64,000 bases of DNA from Membranipora membranacea (GCA_914767715.1 OU612065.1:37200001-37264000), one strand, 5' to 3'. Numbered from the stretch's first letter, positions 34,348-47,330 are shown. Notes: a model not told the origin generated them from the sequence alone. Translations and numbers: made by a program.

Positions 34348-34585
34348 GGTAATTTTTATAACACTATTTCATTTGGCAGAAAATAAATCATCCTGGACGG
34401 ATGTTTTTCATAAAGTGCCAAAGAAATTACGCCAAAATTTGAGGGGAGAAAAGGTCCTTTAAAGGTCATTTTTGGTACACTACTTTATTTGGCAAACAAT
34501 ATCATCCTGGACGGATGTTTTCCATAAAGTGCCAAAGAAATTAAGACAAAATTTGAGGGGAAAAAAGGTCCTTTCAATGTCTCTT
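34348..34585. repeat. Tandem duplication of about 115 bp
   Basis: Two units each contain CATCCTGGACGGATGTTTT, AAAGTGCCAAAGAAATTA and AAAATTTGAGGGG, then AAAGGTCCTTT. A few differences separate them. Confidence 0.85.
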
Positions 34586-34819
34586 GAAGGCCCTGGAAAG
34601 GTCCTTTTAAGGTCCTCGGCAATAGAATTTACTTCGATACTATTTTCTTCATCCCTTAGTTACTTGGTATAGAGAGGCATCATCCCATACCTCCATAAAT
34701 TTTATTAGATTGGCACCCTCCCATTTATCGCTTGGTCTAAATCCATACACTCTGTGTTATAGCAGCTTAACGGCTGATTTTTTAAAAATAAATTCCTATT
34801 GATTAATGTTTTTTTTTGT

Positions 34820-36935
34820 AACGATAACATGATATTTATACTAAACAAGCGTCAACACCTTGCATTTCTAGATGAATCATTATGTTATGAAGTTTGTTTA
34901 ATATGTAATCGCTTTCTCTACATTATTACGTGGAGGGATGACTCTGATTCATGATAGACTCTACTGGATTGACTCTGTTCTAGGATGCCGTTATTTCTGC
35001 TAACTATATTCCATATGTGTGCGGTTTGGTATTGGTTATAATTTTTAGATGTCCGATTATTGTACTCAGTATTAGCTAAAAAAAGATACCAGGTTCAATT
35101 TTAGCGATAGAAACCTTCGTAAAGAGATAAGTAAGAGAGTGAGAAGACATCGGATTTTAATCAACCTTTTTTAATAAATGCGCAGCAGCATTAAACAGAC
35201 TAAGAATGAAATTTTGAGAAGCGACCACCCAGGAGAATCCAAATTGTCTCCTACTTGATCAAATAAAGTCTCTCCATCACCACAACACATTACGCAAAGG
35301 CATCTCTCCCGATAAACCAACAGACCAACAGACAAGGTCATATAGACAATATATCATCCTGCTCTATAAAAGGTGTAATAAGCCTTCAAACTGTAACACT
35401 TGATCCGCTAGATATTGTTGAACTAAAGGATTTCACTGTAGGATGTAAATGGGCCTAATCTCAACAAATGACCCCAGCCCTGCTATGTAGGTACACTACT
35501 GTTGTCACCTCAAGTTGATGTTCATTTTTAAATCTGAGTGATGATGGGGTCCACCATCAGGAGATAAGGGCACGCAGAACACCTCCATGGTAAAGCCCGA
35601 CCCCACACCACTATTTTCTCTGATAGTTGAGAAGGTGGTTAGTGAAGAAAAATATTGACTAGGGTCATTTCAGTCCGAGGCTGCGGAATGACTAATGTGA
35701 TAACTGTTTGAGATAAACATAAGTAGTAGTGTCCTAATGCGCTACCTTTTTTGTACAGTTAAATTCAGTCACTCGAGATGACAGGCTTTAATAGACATGA
35801 ATTTATTCCATTAGGTTGAAAATTGAGAGTAAGGAAAGAAATTTTTATAAAGTGCATCCAGTATTTATATTTAGAAAGACTGTCATATCACAAAATCTGG
35901 CGAAAGCTTGCCTGATGAACAGAGAATTTGGAGGATGTTGCCCATTAATGACCATGATTACAGTTGACAACATGCCAATAATGTAACAACAGGACATATC
36001 AGCGATCAACATGATGCATGAACCAATGCACCCGAAGGTTATGACCGGTAGTGAAATGAATCACTATATCAACACCACATATCGGCCATTGTTTGTATAT
36101 GATATTTTTAACACCAGTCTAATTTTCAACCTCACCAGATCTGGCAAAGAGCGAAGTCATAGTGGTTAGTGAAAATTTGAAGAAAAGGCAAAACTGATTT
36201 ATTTATAGTTTGTAAAAAAATAATAAGGTCATTTTATTCAAATAAAAAGTTAGTGATGAGAAAAAAATGATGAAGAAAGTCAATGATAATATGACATTTA
36301 TAAGAAACAAGCGTCAACACCTTGCATTTCTAGATGAATCATTATGTTATGAAGTTTGTTTAATATGTAATCGCTTTCTCTACATTATTACGTGGAGGGA
36401 TGACTCTAATTCATGAAAGACTCTACTGGATGGACTCTGTTCTAGGCTGCCGTTATTTCTGCTAACAATGTTCCATATGTGTGCGGTTTGGTATTGGTTA
36501 TAAGTTTTAGATGTCCGATTATTGTACTCAGTATTAGCTAAAAAAAGATACCAGGTTCAATTTTAGCGATGGAAACCTTTGTAAAGAGATAAGTAAGAGA
36601 GTGAGAAGACATCGGACAACATGCCAATAATGTAACAACAGGACACATCAGCGATCAACATGATGCATGGACCAATGCAACCGAAGGTTTTGACCGGTAG
36701 TGAAATGAATCACTATATCAACACCACATATCCGCCATTGTATATGATATTTTTAACACCAGCCTTATTTTCAACCTCACCAGATCTGGCAAAGAGCGGA
36801 GTCATAGTATAGTGGTTAGTGAAAATTTGAAGAAAAGGCAAAACTGATTTATTTATAGTTTGTAAAAAAATAAGTAGGTTATTTTATTCAAATAAAAAGT
36901 TAGTGATGAGAAAAGAATGATGAAGAAAGTCAACC
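34820..36935. repeat. Tandem duplication A-x-B / A'-B' with an extra 0.8 kb in the first copy
   Basis: A (about 34820-35153) equals A' (36284-36613). B (about 35970-36281) equals B' (36614-36935). A' joins B' directly (GACATCGGACAACATGCC), whereas A and B are separated by about 815 bp. Identity is high. No coding content was recognised. Confidence 0.85.
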
Positions 36936-38600
36936 AAGGTTAGTGCCCAATATTATTAGTTAGAAGTTAATGTCATAGATATATCCTAATGACGATTCGA
37001 TGTATTGCCACTTGTGTCATTTTGATTCAAGTTGCCTTGTGGAACTAACAATTCTTGAAAACTTTTAGTCCCGGGTTAAAAATTGTGCTTGTCTACACAC
37101 AAAATTTAACAACCTTGCGCATAAAATCATAGCGCAACATTGAATTTCAACAACAAGCCAAAACATATAGTTATTATTGTCCATATAAAAAGACATTGCA
37201 AGTTGTTAGAGCAACAGACGCAGACATTCCATGAAGACTACCCTCATTTTTAATCCTAATGGAAAAGATTCTTTGAAATGATTATGGCAGTCCATTGAAT
37301 TTAATAGAAGAATATATATTTTCCAGCCATAACAACAAATAGTTCCATGATTATTTGGCTTGAGAAAAATGACATCAAAATTCACATACTGACACTTAAA
37401 CCATCAGTGTTGGCAGTACTATAAAAAAGTAGTAGTGACTAGTAGACCTGTGGTTCTATATATATTAGTTTGAGTGCATGAAATTATAGACCTTGACTTA
37501 AGAAATAGCTCAGACTCTTCCATAGGTAGAAGGAAAATATTATCTCCCAAACAATACTTCTAATATTGCTTGAGATTTCTGGTTAATAACACAAGTTATC
37601 TGCAGAATGAAAAGATGTGCTACAGATACATATGGAAATCAGGAGCGACATGCTAAATTCTAAAGGTACGAAAATGCTAAATGCCAAATTTATCCAAGGA
37701 AACACAACTCCGTTAGTTTAGATAGCGTGGCATAGCAACATTAATCCTAAGTTGTCCTATAAAAAGTACCATGTGACATTCATCCTTTTAGGCAGTTGGC
37801 CATATTGGTTTAAAGCTAGCAGATTAGAGCCAAACAACTATCTACATATCGATAAATGGCTGTAGAAAATTAAATGCAACCTCCTTCATCAACATTCAAG
37901 GAGTGGAATCGCGTACATGGTAAGCATACCAATTGAAGGTTGCACTCCGTTTTGGTCACTGGCTCCACCAAATATGTGAGTAGGTGGTCAATGAGGCTAG
38001 GTTTCAAAGCAAGGTGGTTTTGTAACACAATTCTACTTCTAACGGTAGGCTATGAGAAGTTGTCAACCAGTCCAGTAATCACAGAATTTGATTTCCGGTG
38101 AGTTTCAGTATGAGATTGTTATTGTTGATAATGTACATGGACAACATACATACATTTACATAATAGCAAAAGCCAACAAAGACTGTGTGATACAAACAAA
38201 GTGTTATAAAACCTTTAAAAGTTAACAAAATAGCTCCGAATAATCATACAAAATAAGCACCATTACTGTAAATTAAACGAGTTTGTTCAAGTTGGGCAAC
38301 TTAACCGCAAAACAAAGAGAATGCGGCGGTCAACTGATTTCCAAGAAAGTGAACTTGAGGATTCAAAATATAAAATAACTGGTAAGAGATTTCTTATGGT
38401 TAAAAGTGAGGGTAAAAAAGTGCTGCTCTTGAGTAAATGTATCGACATGTTTTGTATAAAGACTAGAATGCTACCACCAAAGATATAGAGATTGCGCAAT
38501 AAGCAGTATAGAATATCCATGAGTACAGAGATGAGAATTTGATCAAAACTTGAATGAAGGCGTAGTATTGTTAGCAGGTGTAATGTCAGTAAGTAGAGAG
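36936..38600. other. No gene recognised
   Basis: Unique AT-rich DNA downstream (on the minus strand) of the RING-ZZ gene. It includes that gene's unmapped 3' UTR. Confidence 0.4.
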
Positions 38601-41600
38601 TTAGTAGAAGTGAGCCCTTAGTAAAGGCTCTGATACAAAGTTCACCTCGGCTTTATGTTTGATCACCATGAAGACATGAGATTTATTGTGAATCTTGTGA
38701 GCAAAGTTCTCACATTGTGAACACAGATCATAGTTCTTACACATCCTGAAAACAAATTAAACATTCCTGTTTATTTCCTGAATCATAAGGAATTGAAGAG
38801 AACCAGTACAACAACTTTATAGTTTGGAGCTAAAGCCAACTACATGACAATGAGGCACATACTGGCTTATATGTATCACAGTGGATAGAGAATCAGTGCA
38901 AAGAATAGGGGGGGGGGCAAACATAAGGGGAGAGTTGTCTTCTCGGCACTTATGTTCTGACAACTCCTGATGTTTGCTAGCTTGTAACCAGGGTGTGGTA
39001 ACAGGGGCTATGGAGTGCGGTGATGTCCCAAACTACCTGCTTGCTTGTAACATCACAAAAAAAAAGCTTCTGGAAGTCGATACCTAAGTTGTTAACATCA
39101 AATTCATCGGTTAATTATACTACTTAGCCACATAACCAACAGTTTCAATGATATTTTATAAATATTACTGACTGGTATCAGCAATGTAACGGTGTTACAC
39201 AATGATTCCCCTTGATATTAAACCATACTGTGCATACCAAACATATAAAAATTCTGCATACAGAGATACATGGAGAATCCAGAAACAATTGAACAATTTA
39301 TAACGTGGAGATCTTTTTTCATGATGTTGGTTTATTGCTGACCATTCTTACATTCTTATCGGTACTAACCCACACTTATATCGCCATCCCTTGATTGGCA
39401 TTGTACCACAGAAGGCACATTTTATACCAGGAACTCTAAGTAATCTCTCAGGGTGATGGATATAGGCTCTGCCGTGTGTCGTAGCTGTGAAGTCAAATGT
39501 CTCTGCCAAGCTGAAAGCCTGTAATATTAGGGTTATTTTTTATACAGGACATACACCATATGTTATGATGGTACTAATATGACAACAAACATGACGCAGG
39601 AGATGAGCCTGCCTTGACAGGTATGTTATCAAGTTATTTGTGTTTGTACATGGCAGTTATGAAGGCCAAATTATCAACTCGTAGCATGCAATGCCATAAT
39701 ACATCACATAACACATTGTAAGATGCGAAAACCTGTTACAGTTCAATATCTGTGTTAGGTGAGTTATAACTATGTTGAAACAGGCAGATATTTGGAGACA
39801 AATTTGCTAGCATGGATGATTGGGATCTTTCTCATATAAAAACCAGCAACTCAAGTGATTGTTTTAATTTGGGAGAAAAGTTTATTTTAAATTGATTTCA
39901 AGCTTACTTAACAGAGAATAACAATAACGAAATCTTAAAAAAACGCCCGCCAAATCTATATGATACAGCGTAAACAAAATAAATCCAAATACCTGTGGTT
40001 TGAGAACTGGCCCAAGTGGAAGTTGTCTTATTTGTTTATACTTGAGTTTGAGAAAGACATGCTGACGCTGTGAGAGAGTGTCCGACATCTTAAAACACTC
40101 AGGACATAACGTGAAGTCATTGCACATCCTAGAAAATGGAATCAAAATTAATAATAAATTTAGTTCAGTTATATTTTCCTGTTCAAACACCCCATACTAT
40201 GAGAGAAGACTCTAAGTCTAAGGCATAAAAAAAAGGGATACATACATACATACAGAGACCCCAATCAAATACATAGTTTTATGCTGGGTTGTTCAAGCCC
40301 TAGTACTCTCAAGGATATAAATTCCTGTGTTTATTTATCTACTGGCTGACTCGATGGAATTCATGTAATTATGTGAAAAGATTAAACATTATCATGGGTC
40401 CCAGTGATGGGCCAGGAATGGTAAGCTCAAACATGGTAAAAACGTAGGGTGTGGGACACAGATTGGTATGATGTGAGCGCACAACTCCGAATTGTAAACT
40501 GCAGACTAAATGATAAACGCCACCCCTAACTTCATCATGACCAAGGTCAATACTTTGGCCGGGTTTTTTGGTTCAATTCAAGTCTAATTTGCGTATTTAT
40601 TTATGCTATGGAATCTTGTACACAACTGAATTCTTTGTATCAACAATTAGAACATATTGTGCACCCTCAACTCGGTGTCCTTCTCCTCATCCAAAGCCTA
40701 GTCCAACATATAAATGTCTGTTGCATAAGTCTTGAGAGTTATGAGATGTGCTCAGGACGTGAAAAACTTTGGAATACAGAGGAAAAACAAAGCTCCTAGT
40801 AGCCTATATTGAGATTCTTATATGGGGAGGTGCATAAACACATAGGCCTATGGAGAACAGGCGAATTCCCCAGCGCCTATCTAACTTGTGTCACAAGTTT
40901 AGCCATATTCCATGTACACATATTCCTGTTGGTAACATGTTCAATTGAAAACAGAGACCAGATCAAACAAAACTTACCCACATCTGTATCTGAGCAGTGA
41001 TATCACTCTTGTATTACATCCACTACACATGAATACTTCTTTGTGATGTTTTATATTCTTTTTCTCCACTCGTAGAGCACTATAAGGTCCAATCATTATA
41101 ATGAGTAAGCTGATTATCACTGACATATAATGGAAGCCAAAGCTGGTGGCTACGCTGGCAGCCAGGAGCACTGATATGGCGACACTGCCGATTGTGTTAC
41201 TGGTGAATAGAGTCGGTCTGTTGGCTAGGACAGCATTTTCGGGGATGAGACTACCGACTATCAGCTCAGAGGCATCGGAATTCTCTGCACCATCTGAAAA
41301 CATCAGTAAGTTATTGTATGTAACTCATAAGATAATCTGTAAAGGCACTCACACAGCAAAATGTCTGCTGATCATCTGCATGTTTGTTACATAAAATAGA
41401 CTACCTCTTTAGTCTAGCAGGGGACGCTCCTGTTGGCGCTTAATTGAGTGAGATACAGATACCAGTGTTCCATAGTTGTCAAGCACAACATGGTGATTGG
41501 ATCAGAATTAATGATTGGTCTGTATTTATCAGGTCTTACCAGAGGCGCCCTGTGGATTGGACGCTTCATCGCTGGCACGTATAAGATTAGCCACCTTGTT

Positions 41601-41885
41601 TGCAAACACATTAACTGGTAGCTGTGGAATGTCAGCTAGAGGAGAAACAGTTTTCTCTCTACAAACAGGACATGGTATGTCTGTAACACCATCCTCTCCA
41701 CCCTGAGCCTGACAGCCAATCAGGCAGTGCATACAGAAGGAATGGGAGCAAGTGAGAATTCTGGCATCATTAAACAGCTCCACACAAACTGAGCATGTAA
41801 CCGTCTCTCTGCTTTCCTCCAACTCTCTTGACATCACCCCTACAAACACATCGGAACTCATGTATTGTACATCAGAAAAGTACAT
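38601..41885 (-). CDS. Membrane-anchored RING finger protein with two ZZ zinc fingers (probable E3 ligase)
   Basis: Five minus-strand exons: 41885-41540, 41293-40978, 40128-39993, 39518-39370, 38745-38601. All phases close and give 363 aa. Residues 31-75 form a C3HC4 RING (CSVC, CSHSFCMHC, CPVC). Residues about 150-184 hold two hydrophobic segments split by a short polar stretch (SVAISVLLAASVATSFGF; MSVIISLLIIMIG). ZZ1 is about 205-246 (CSGC, RYRC, C..DFTLCPEC, HVF). ZZ2 is about 287-341 (HH, CAFC, IKGWRYKC, C..YDLCSQC, H..H). Both ZZ domains are split at the same codon (after RYRC-G / RYKC-G, phase 2), so one arose by exon-pair duplication. RING domains recruit ubiquitin-conjugating enzymes; ZZ domains bind peptides such as modified N-termini. 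Start could be Met18 (41834), which puts the RING nearer the N-terminus. Substrate and membrane are unknown. Confidence 0.88.
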
Positions 41886-42124
41886 ATTACTGCCAGTCTG
41901 TTCAAAATCAAATCAGTGACTGGACTCACCAATAGATAATATAGATAGTATTGATAGGCCTATTATAAACTGTACTGTAATCACTAATCAACTAATTAGT
42001 CGATTAACTGAATTTCAAGCTGTGTTTGTGTAAGCAAGGATTGATATGAAGACTAACTACTTTGTTTGAAGAAGTCTAGCAGCAAGTTGTTAATGTACTT
42101 GTTAATATGTATGATCAAACTAGC

Positions 42125-42270
42125 TAGGCCTAGGGCATGATATAGATTGGGATCATAAGGTCCCAGGTTCGAACCCCACAGGGTGCACTGTTTGACTAGT
42201 ACTACCTGCCTTGGCTATCGCGGGCCATTTCCCACAGCCGACCTGGAATCGATAAGTGTATAATGGATTT
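42125..42270 (+). repeat. Possible tRNA-derived repeat with strong B box
   Basis: GGTCCCAGGTTCGAACCCCA is an excellent pol III B box, and a weaker A-box-like word lies about 35 nt upstream. The cloverleaf is not closed, so this is not called a tRNA gene. No second copy was noticed. Confidence 0.35.
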
Positions 42271-42307
42271 GCCGTATGCCTAATACCTTCAAAAATGAAG
42301 TTAGCGT

Positions 42308-42490
42308 TTATGACTCTTTAAAACAAACATCAGGGTTCTCTTGTCTTACACACACACCATTAAACACATTGCACCAATGAAGGCCATGTGCCATCATGCT
42401 ATCACACACTGGCTGCCCTGTTGTTGAACGGGTCACCAACAAGGCCGCCAGTGTTTGAGAGCACAGTACACATATTAGTATACCTTTCAT
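42308..42490 (-). CDS. Candidate short secreted cysteine-containing peptide
   Basis: From an internal ATG the frame gives 60 aa: MKGILICVLCSQTLAALL looks like a signal peptide, followed by about 36 residues with four Cys (PVCDSMM.., HWCNVF, GVCVRQ, DVCFKES-stop). There is no homology that I recognise, and a single-exon frame this short may be chance. It lies about 420 nt upstream of the RING-ZZ start on the same strand, so it could also be part of that gene's 5' region. Confidence 0.25.
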   Translation of the reverse strand: MKGILICVLCSQTLAALLVTRSTTGQPVCDSMMAHGLHWCNVFNGVCVRQENPDVCFKES

Positions 42491-42509
42491 AGACCAATCT
42501 AGTGGCACT

Positions 42510-43940
42510 GGGACAGGCAGGGAACCAAATATTTAATGAGTGAGGAAAATGAGGGCAACTGCTATATATCAAGTATCATAGTAATTATCATTGCAAAAAA
42601 TACCTAAAGCACAATCAGCATATTTAGGTTACCTTGATGGTTTGTGGGAAGAAGGAGGAGTAAAGTGAAGAAGACTAGGTAGATTTCCCACTCTCAAGAT
42701 TTATTTCGGCTAAAGACAAACCGAAAGTGAAACGTGTAGTCACGTGACACGTAGAACATTCAAGCCTCAGTATTTTCACAATATCAGTATTTAAAAAAGT
42801 TAGGAGTTTAAGAGGAATCCCCCAGCACATACTATAAACCCTGTCATTACGGTTTCTCAAGGTTTTCTAAGTATATACAGAAATAGTAACCAATGACAAG
42901 CATTTATGCTGTATATGAGTTGTGCCCTCTCAACCAAGTATAAGGTAACTCCCTGCATGATTTTGTTGAATTTACCTGTCCCACCCCCCTGCCTGTCCAA
43001 ACTCCCTACTGTCAGGATGTGGACATATATTCATTTCTATCTTGTCCAGCACTAACTGTTTTCTCATCACGCAGTACTTGTTTGTCATGAGTTTTTTTCT
43101 ACATCTTCAGCAGAATTTCTTATCAAACGACAAAACCATGAACAGATTTGTTACAGAAAATTATAGGCCTACTGTCCTTCGTTGGTGATATGGTATGTAT
43201 GTATGTATGTATGTATGGAATGTGATATAGCACTCAAGGCCTATACAGCATTATTTTTGATGCTTTAGGGGTCTCATGAATATACTGTAGAGCCATGTCT
43301 CGCCCATACAGCACCTGCCACAACTCTCACAACACTCAAGTGTTTGATTGAACTAAGTACCTAAAATCAACTCAACATGGTATGCACCAACAAACCATCT
43401 ACTATGATTTTTACTTACAGAACTGGTTTTTTTCTGTAATGTTGAGACTCAAGAGAGGGTTCAGGTCAGATGGAGCAAGGAGTTGGATGGAAGTAGGATA
43501 AAAGAGTTCAAATCTTTTTAATTAAATCATTATGAATTTAATTTCCTGTACAATTTTTAGCTTTATTATAATTTGTCGGAATTTGAGAAGTAATTTAAGG
43601 CTAATCACTGTGTGAACTCTGAGAATAATAGACATAAATTGATTTTTCGTCTAGTCGGCACTAACATGGTATACTTTGTACTCGCATGCCTATCTAGTTA
43701 CCCCTACCAGTGGCTGCACTGTCAGATAGGTAACTTCGAGCTTAACAGGTTTATGTTCTCACATAGATTCTAGGTACCTCATAGATGCATTTCAAAATAG
43801 TGACCAGTGACAGTAGTTTAAATGTCACTGATGCTCTCAGTAGGCAATTAATTGAGAAATATTACTTTTCCTCCGACGAATATCACAAGGAAGCAAACAA
43901 ACAATTTCCATTCAAGGCATTTTATTTGGTGTAACCATTG
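42510..43940. other. No gene recognised
   Basis: Includes a (GTAT)n microsatellite at about 43193-43216. No supported exons. Confidence 0.4.
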
Positions 43941-43942
43941 TA

Positions 43943-46293
43943 ACTTAATATACTACCTAGACAGGCCAATAGCATTCAATACTGTCCCACTTAAATAGCC
44001 GACATGACGTAATTAGTTTGTGCTGTGAGCCATAGTTTACTATATATCCATCAATGAAATAATGTGAAAAATCAAAGGACGCTGGGCATGATATCAGCCC
44101 CTGTCCAGCCACTTATTATTCAAACACAAAGAAAATAGGTGAGTGTATGTAAAAGACCTTTCCGCACGAGATGGTATTCATAATTTGTCTCCAGAACCAG
44201 AACTTTTTATGATAAGAGGCAATCATTAGCCAATAAGCATTGAAACAAATACAGCGATTTAACCTCAGCGCTTCCATCACTACTATAAAAATGTAAAGAA
44301 TATACCTATAACACAAGATCACAAATATTTTGTTGGATGAGCCAGATCTAAGCACCAGCACCACCACTATCATCATTTTTTTCCTTAAAATTATTCGAAG
44401 TTGTGACTAAACACAACCAGTCTGCTCAAATTGGATTGCTAATTTTATTGTCGCTTCACAAGGAAGAATAGATCTGTGCTGTTAAATGAGTATGCAAACT
44501 ACAGATAGCTGTTGTTCCTGAGTATGTATGATGAATCTCGAGTTTGTGACAATAACTTAAAATTATTATACTTCAGTACTGTAGTCAAAATCTAATGGCC
44601 TTAACCGTGGCCAAACTTGATTTTGCCGATGCCTGTAAGGTTCTTTGAGTTTATAAATGTGATAACGGCGTCAACAGTGAATGTCTATTGCTTCCCCTAC
44701 CTATACACAGAAACAGCAGCGTGAAAAAAAAAGTTGTTACTGAGATGTCTAAAACTTTTGTAAACAAAATTGCCTCCAATAAAGACCACCCTCCTCCTTA
44801 GTTGTGTTGTTTTCAACTGTGCAATGGTATCCTCTCGCCTACATACCATCTATTGCCCACCAAAGAGCAGGACAGGAAAGCATTTAAAGAGCTTTTATCC
44901 ATACTACATGTCAGCTCACAGCAGAATTTAAAATGTTCATTTTCATGTACCAATCCAATCCTATTGCAGCTGCTAATACAATGATTGTTATAATAAGGCA
45001 AACCAAACCAGAACACGTCATCATCTGAGCAAATGGAACTACAAGTAATGATGAAACTACAGAGTAAAAAAGGATGGAAGCATGTGACTGTATAATTGAC
45101 AATGTCTCCTTACAGAGTGATTTTTTAGTCATTGCAGAAGGGATTGTTGCTGCTCATTTATTCAAAATCTTCTCTGCCTGTCTGAATAAAGGGTTCAGAA
45201 CCGTTATTTTGTGGCTCAGACTGGGTTCTATACTTATAGCCATTATTCATACTAAACCTTAGCTCATACCAACAAAAATTTATTGCAGGCTACAGAGGTT
45301 TGTGCTTGTGAGCAGCTGTGATGCATGAGCACGCAACTCTCGGCTGAGTCAAGCAATAATGCTGGTGATCGTTTGGCCGGCATTTATTTTCCAGTCTTGG
45401 AAATTATTAGAATCACTGCTTCCATTCTTTTCCTGTAGTTTCATCATTACATGTAGTTCCATTTTCTCAGATGATGACATGTCCTGTTGCAATAACTACT
45501 TTTTTCACACTACTGTGTCTGTGAATAGGTCAAGGAAGCAATTGGCATTCACTGTTGACGCCGATATCACATTTATAAACTCAAAGAACCTTACTTACCG
45601 GCATCGGCAAAATTACGTTTGGTCACAGTAAAGGCCATTAGATTTTGACTACAGTACTGAAGTACAAAAATTTTAAGTTATTGTCATATACTCTAGATTC
45701 ATCATACGTACTCAGGAACAACAGCTATCTGCAGTTTGCATACTAAATTTACAGCATAGATCTATTCTGATCCTTGTGAAGCGACAATAAAATTGGCAAT
45801 CCAATTTGAACTGACTTGTTGTGTGCAGTCACTACTAGGAACAATTTTGAAGAAAAAAACGATGATGGTGGTGATAAGATCTGGCTCATCCAACAAAATA
45901 TTTTTGATACTGTGTTATATGTATTATTTACATTTTTATAGTAGTGATGGAAGTGCTGAGGGTAAATGGCTGTATTTCAGTGTTTATTGGCCAATGATTG
46001 TTTCTTATCATAAAAAGTTCTGGTTCTGGGGACAAATTATGAATACCATCTCATGCGGAAAGGTCTTTTACATGCACTCACCAATTTTCTTTGTGTTTGA
46101 ATAATAATAAGGGGCTGGACAGGGGCTGACATCATGCCCAGCGTCCCTTGATTTTTCACATTATATCATTGAATGGTATGTAGTAAACTATGGCTCACAG
46201 CACAAACTAATTACGTCATGTCGTGCTATATAAGTGGGACATATTATGATCAGTGAAGCATAAGCATTGTCCTGTCTAGGTAGTATATTAAGT
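43943..46293. repeat. Large inverted repeat, about 0.9-kb diverged arms
   Basis: The left arm begins ACTTAATATACTACCTAGACAG and the right arm ends with its reverse complement. Matching continues inward through CAGCGTCC, ATTTTTCACATTAT and a TTATAAACTCAAAGAACCTT block to GATGATGA.. near 45020 and 45470. The left arm has an extra block of about 260 bp (about 44755-45016), and a loop of about 280 bp separates the arms. Arms are clearly diverged, so this is an old inverted duplication or foldback element. The ORFs on the two arms differ by frameshifts. Confidence 0.75.
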
Positions 46294-46329
46294 CTATGAT
46301 TAGATCAATTGAAACACCAAAAATGTTGT

Positions 46330-46645
46330 TTGGAATTAGAACCATACAATGTCATACTAGACTCATAGGAAGTTTGCCATAATTCAATTGAAGTTTTCAA
46401 TTTGTGCTGGACTAATACCAGCAGACTTCTGCAAGTTTATTTGGTAAATCGATTTTCATGTCAACAAAATCCCACAATGCAATTTTAACCTGGAATTCCC
46501 TGAAGATCAGATCATTTTGCATATGAGTTATTTCAATAGTAGGAGTTATGTCCCCACACATATAATGCAAAAATAAAACACCTTTTAATTTCTAAATATG
46601 ACCACTACAACTGGGTACACCCGGTGAATTTTACAGACCATACAC
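46330..46645. repeat. Dispersed repeat, related to 50225-50745
   Basis: Shares AGCAGACTTCTGCAAGTTTA, CCTGGAATTCCCTGAAGATC, GTTATGTCCCCACACATATA and CACTACAACTGGGTACACCC with the unit at 50455-50745. Confidence 0.8.
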
Positions 46646-46790
46646 AAATAAAGTATAAAATTTTCATGCTGGGAGGCACCACAATTCTCCAATTCCACAA
46701 TGACGATGCAATATCACAGTAGGCTGGCTGTGGCCTTTGACTTTTGACCCACATATTTGTTTGGCGCCATTTCAGTAGTTGATAGTTCAG

Positions 46791-47058
46791 CAATGTGCAT
46801 TCCCAATTTGTTGATTTAAACATCGCAGATAATCAACTCACTGACTCATTCAACCAACATCAACCAGTTACTGATGAGACATTTATGGAGCTAGTCCACA
46901 ACTATAGAGCAATATGGGACAGGGGGACAACAAATTTCAAACATCAGGCCAAGAAGGCTTATTGCTTGATCAAAGTGTCAGAGGGCTGTGATTTATCGAC
47001 TAGTAATATAAGCAGAACAAAGTATGAGAGAATAAGATCATTATGCTCTACACACTGA
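46791..47058 (+). pseudogene. MADF (Myb/SANT-like) domain fragment, truncated
   Basis: After an acceptor-like GTTCAG the frame encodes TDETFMELVHNYRAIWDRGT, then KHQAKKAYCLIKV and RTKYERIRS. This is the pattern of a MADF DNA-binding domain (F.elv..yp.lWd....Y....k...w..i...l....v..kW..LR). It runs straight into sequence belonging to a MITE copy (from 47041), which supplies the last residues and the stop. MADF domains occur in animal transcription factors and in PIF/Harbinger transposon accessory proteins; both origins are possible. Rest of the gene not found. Confidence 0.55.
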
Positions 47059-47113
47059 GCTATTCAGCCACTCACGGAAATCCGTGGGCCGTGAGTGCTA
47101 ATATACGCCACTG
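47041..47113 (-). mobile_element. Truncated copy of the tRNA-bearing hAT-type MITE
   Basis: The minus strand is almost identical to the first 70 nt of the element at 53193: the CAGTGGCGTATATTAG terminus, the ACTCACGG..CCGTGAGT hairpin and the start of the tRNA-like unit (GAATAGCTCAGTGTGTAGAG). It breaks off inside the D arm of the tRNA-like unit. Confidence 0.85.
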
Positions 47114-47330
47114 CTTGAAATCAATCACTTCAAAATATGGTTCACAAATACTGACTAACTGAGAGCTTCGGTGTCATTTGTTTGTGGGAAAATAAAATAG
47201 GTTCCATCACTGACAAAAGATTTGAATGTGGCTTCGCAACGCCAACTGATTGATAAAAGCACATTTTTCAACTTAGATATGTCAGCTTCGCATATTTTCC
47301 CAACATGCTAATGACATGATATGGGGATAT

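Noticed and set aside
42165-42190. tRNA gene
   Set aside because: A strong B box is present, but acceptor and anticodon stems cannot be closed.
44116-46104. Related frames on both arms of the large inverted repeat as a gene pair
   Set aside because: The two frames diverge by frameshifts and lack starts, splice sites or any family motif; shared sequence is explained by the inverted repeat.
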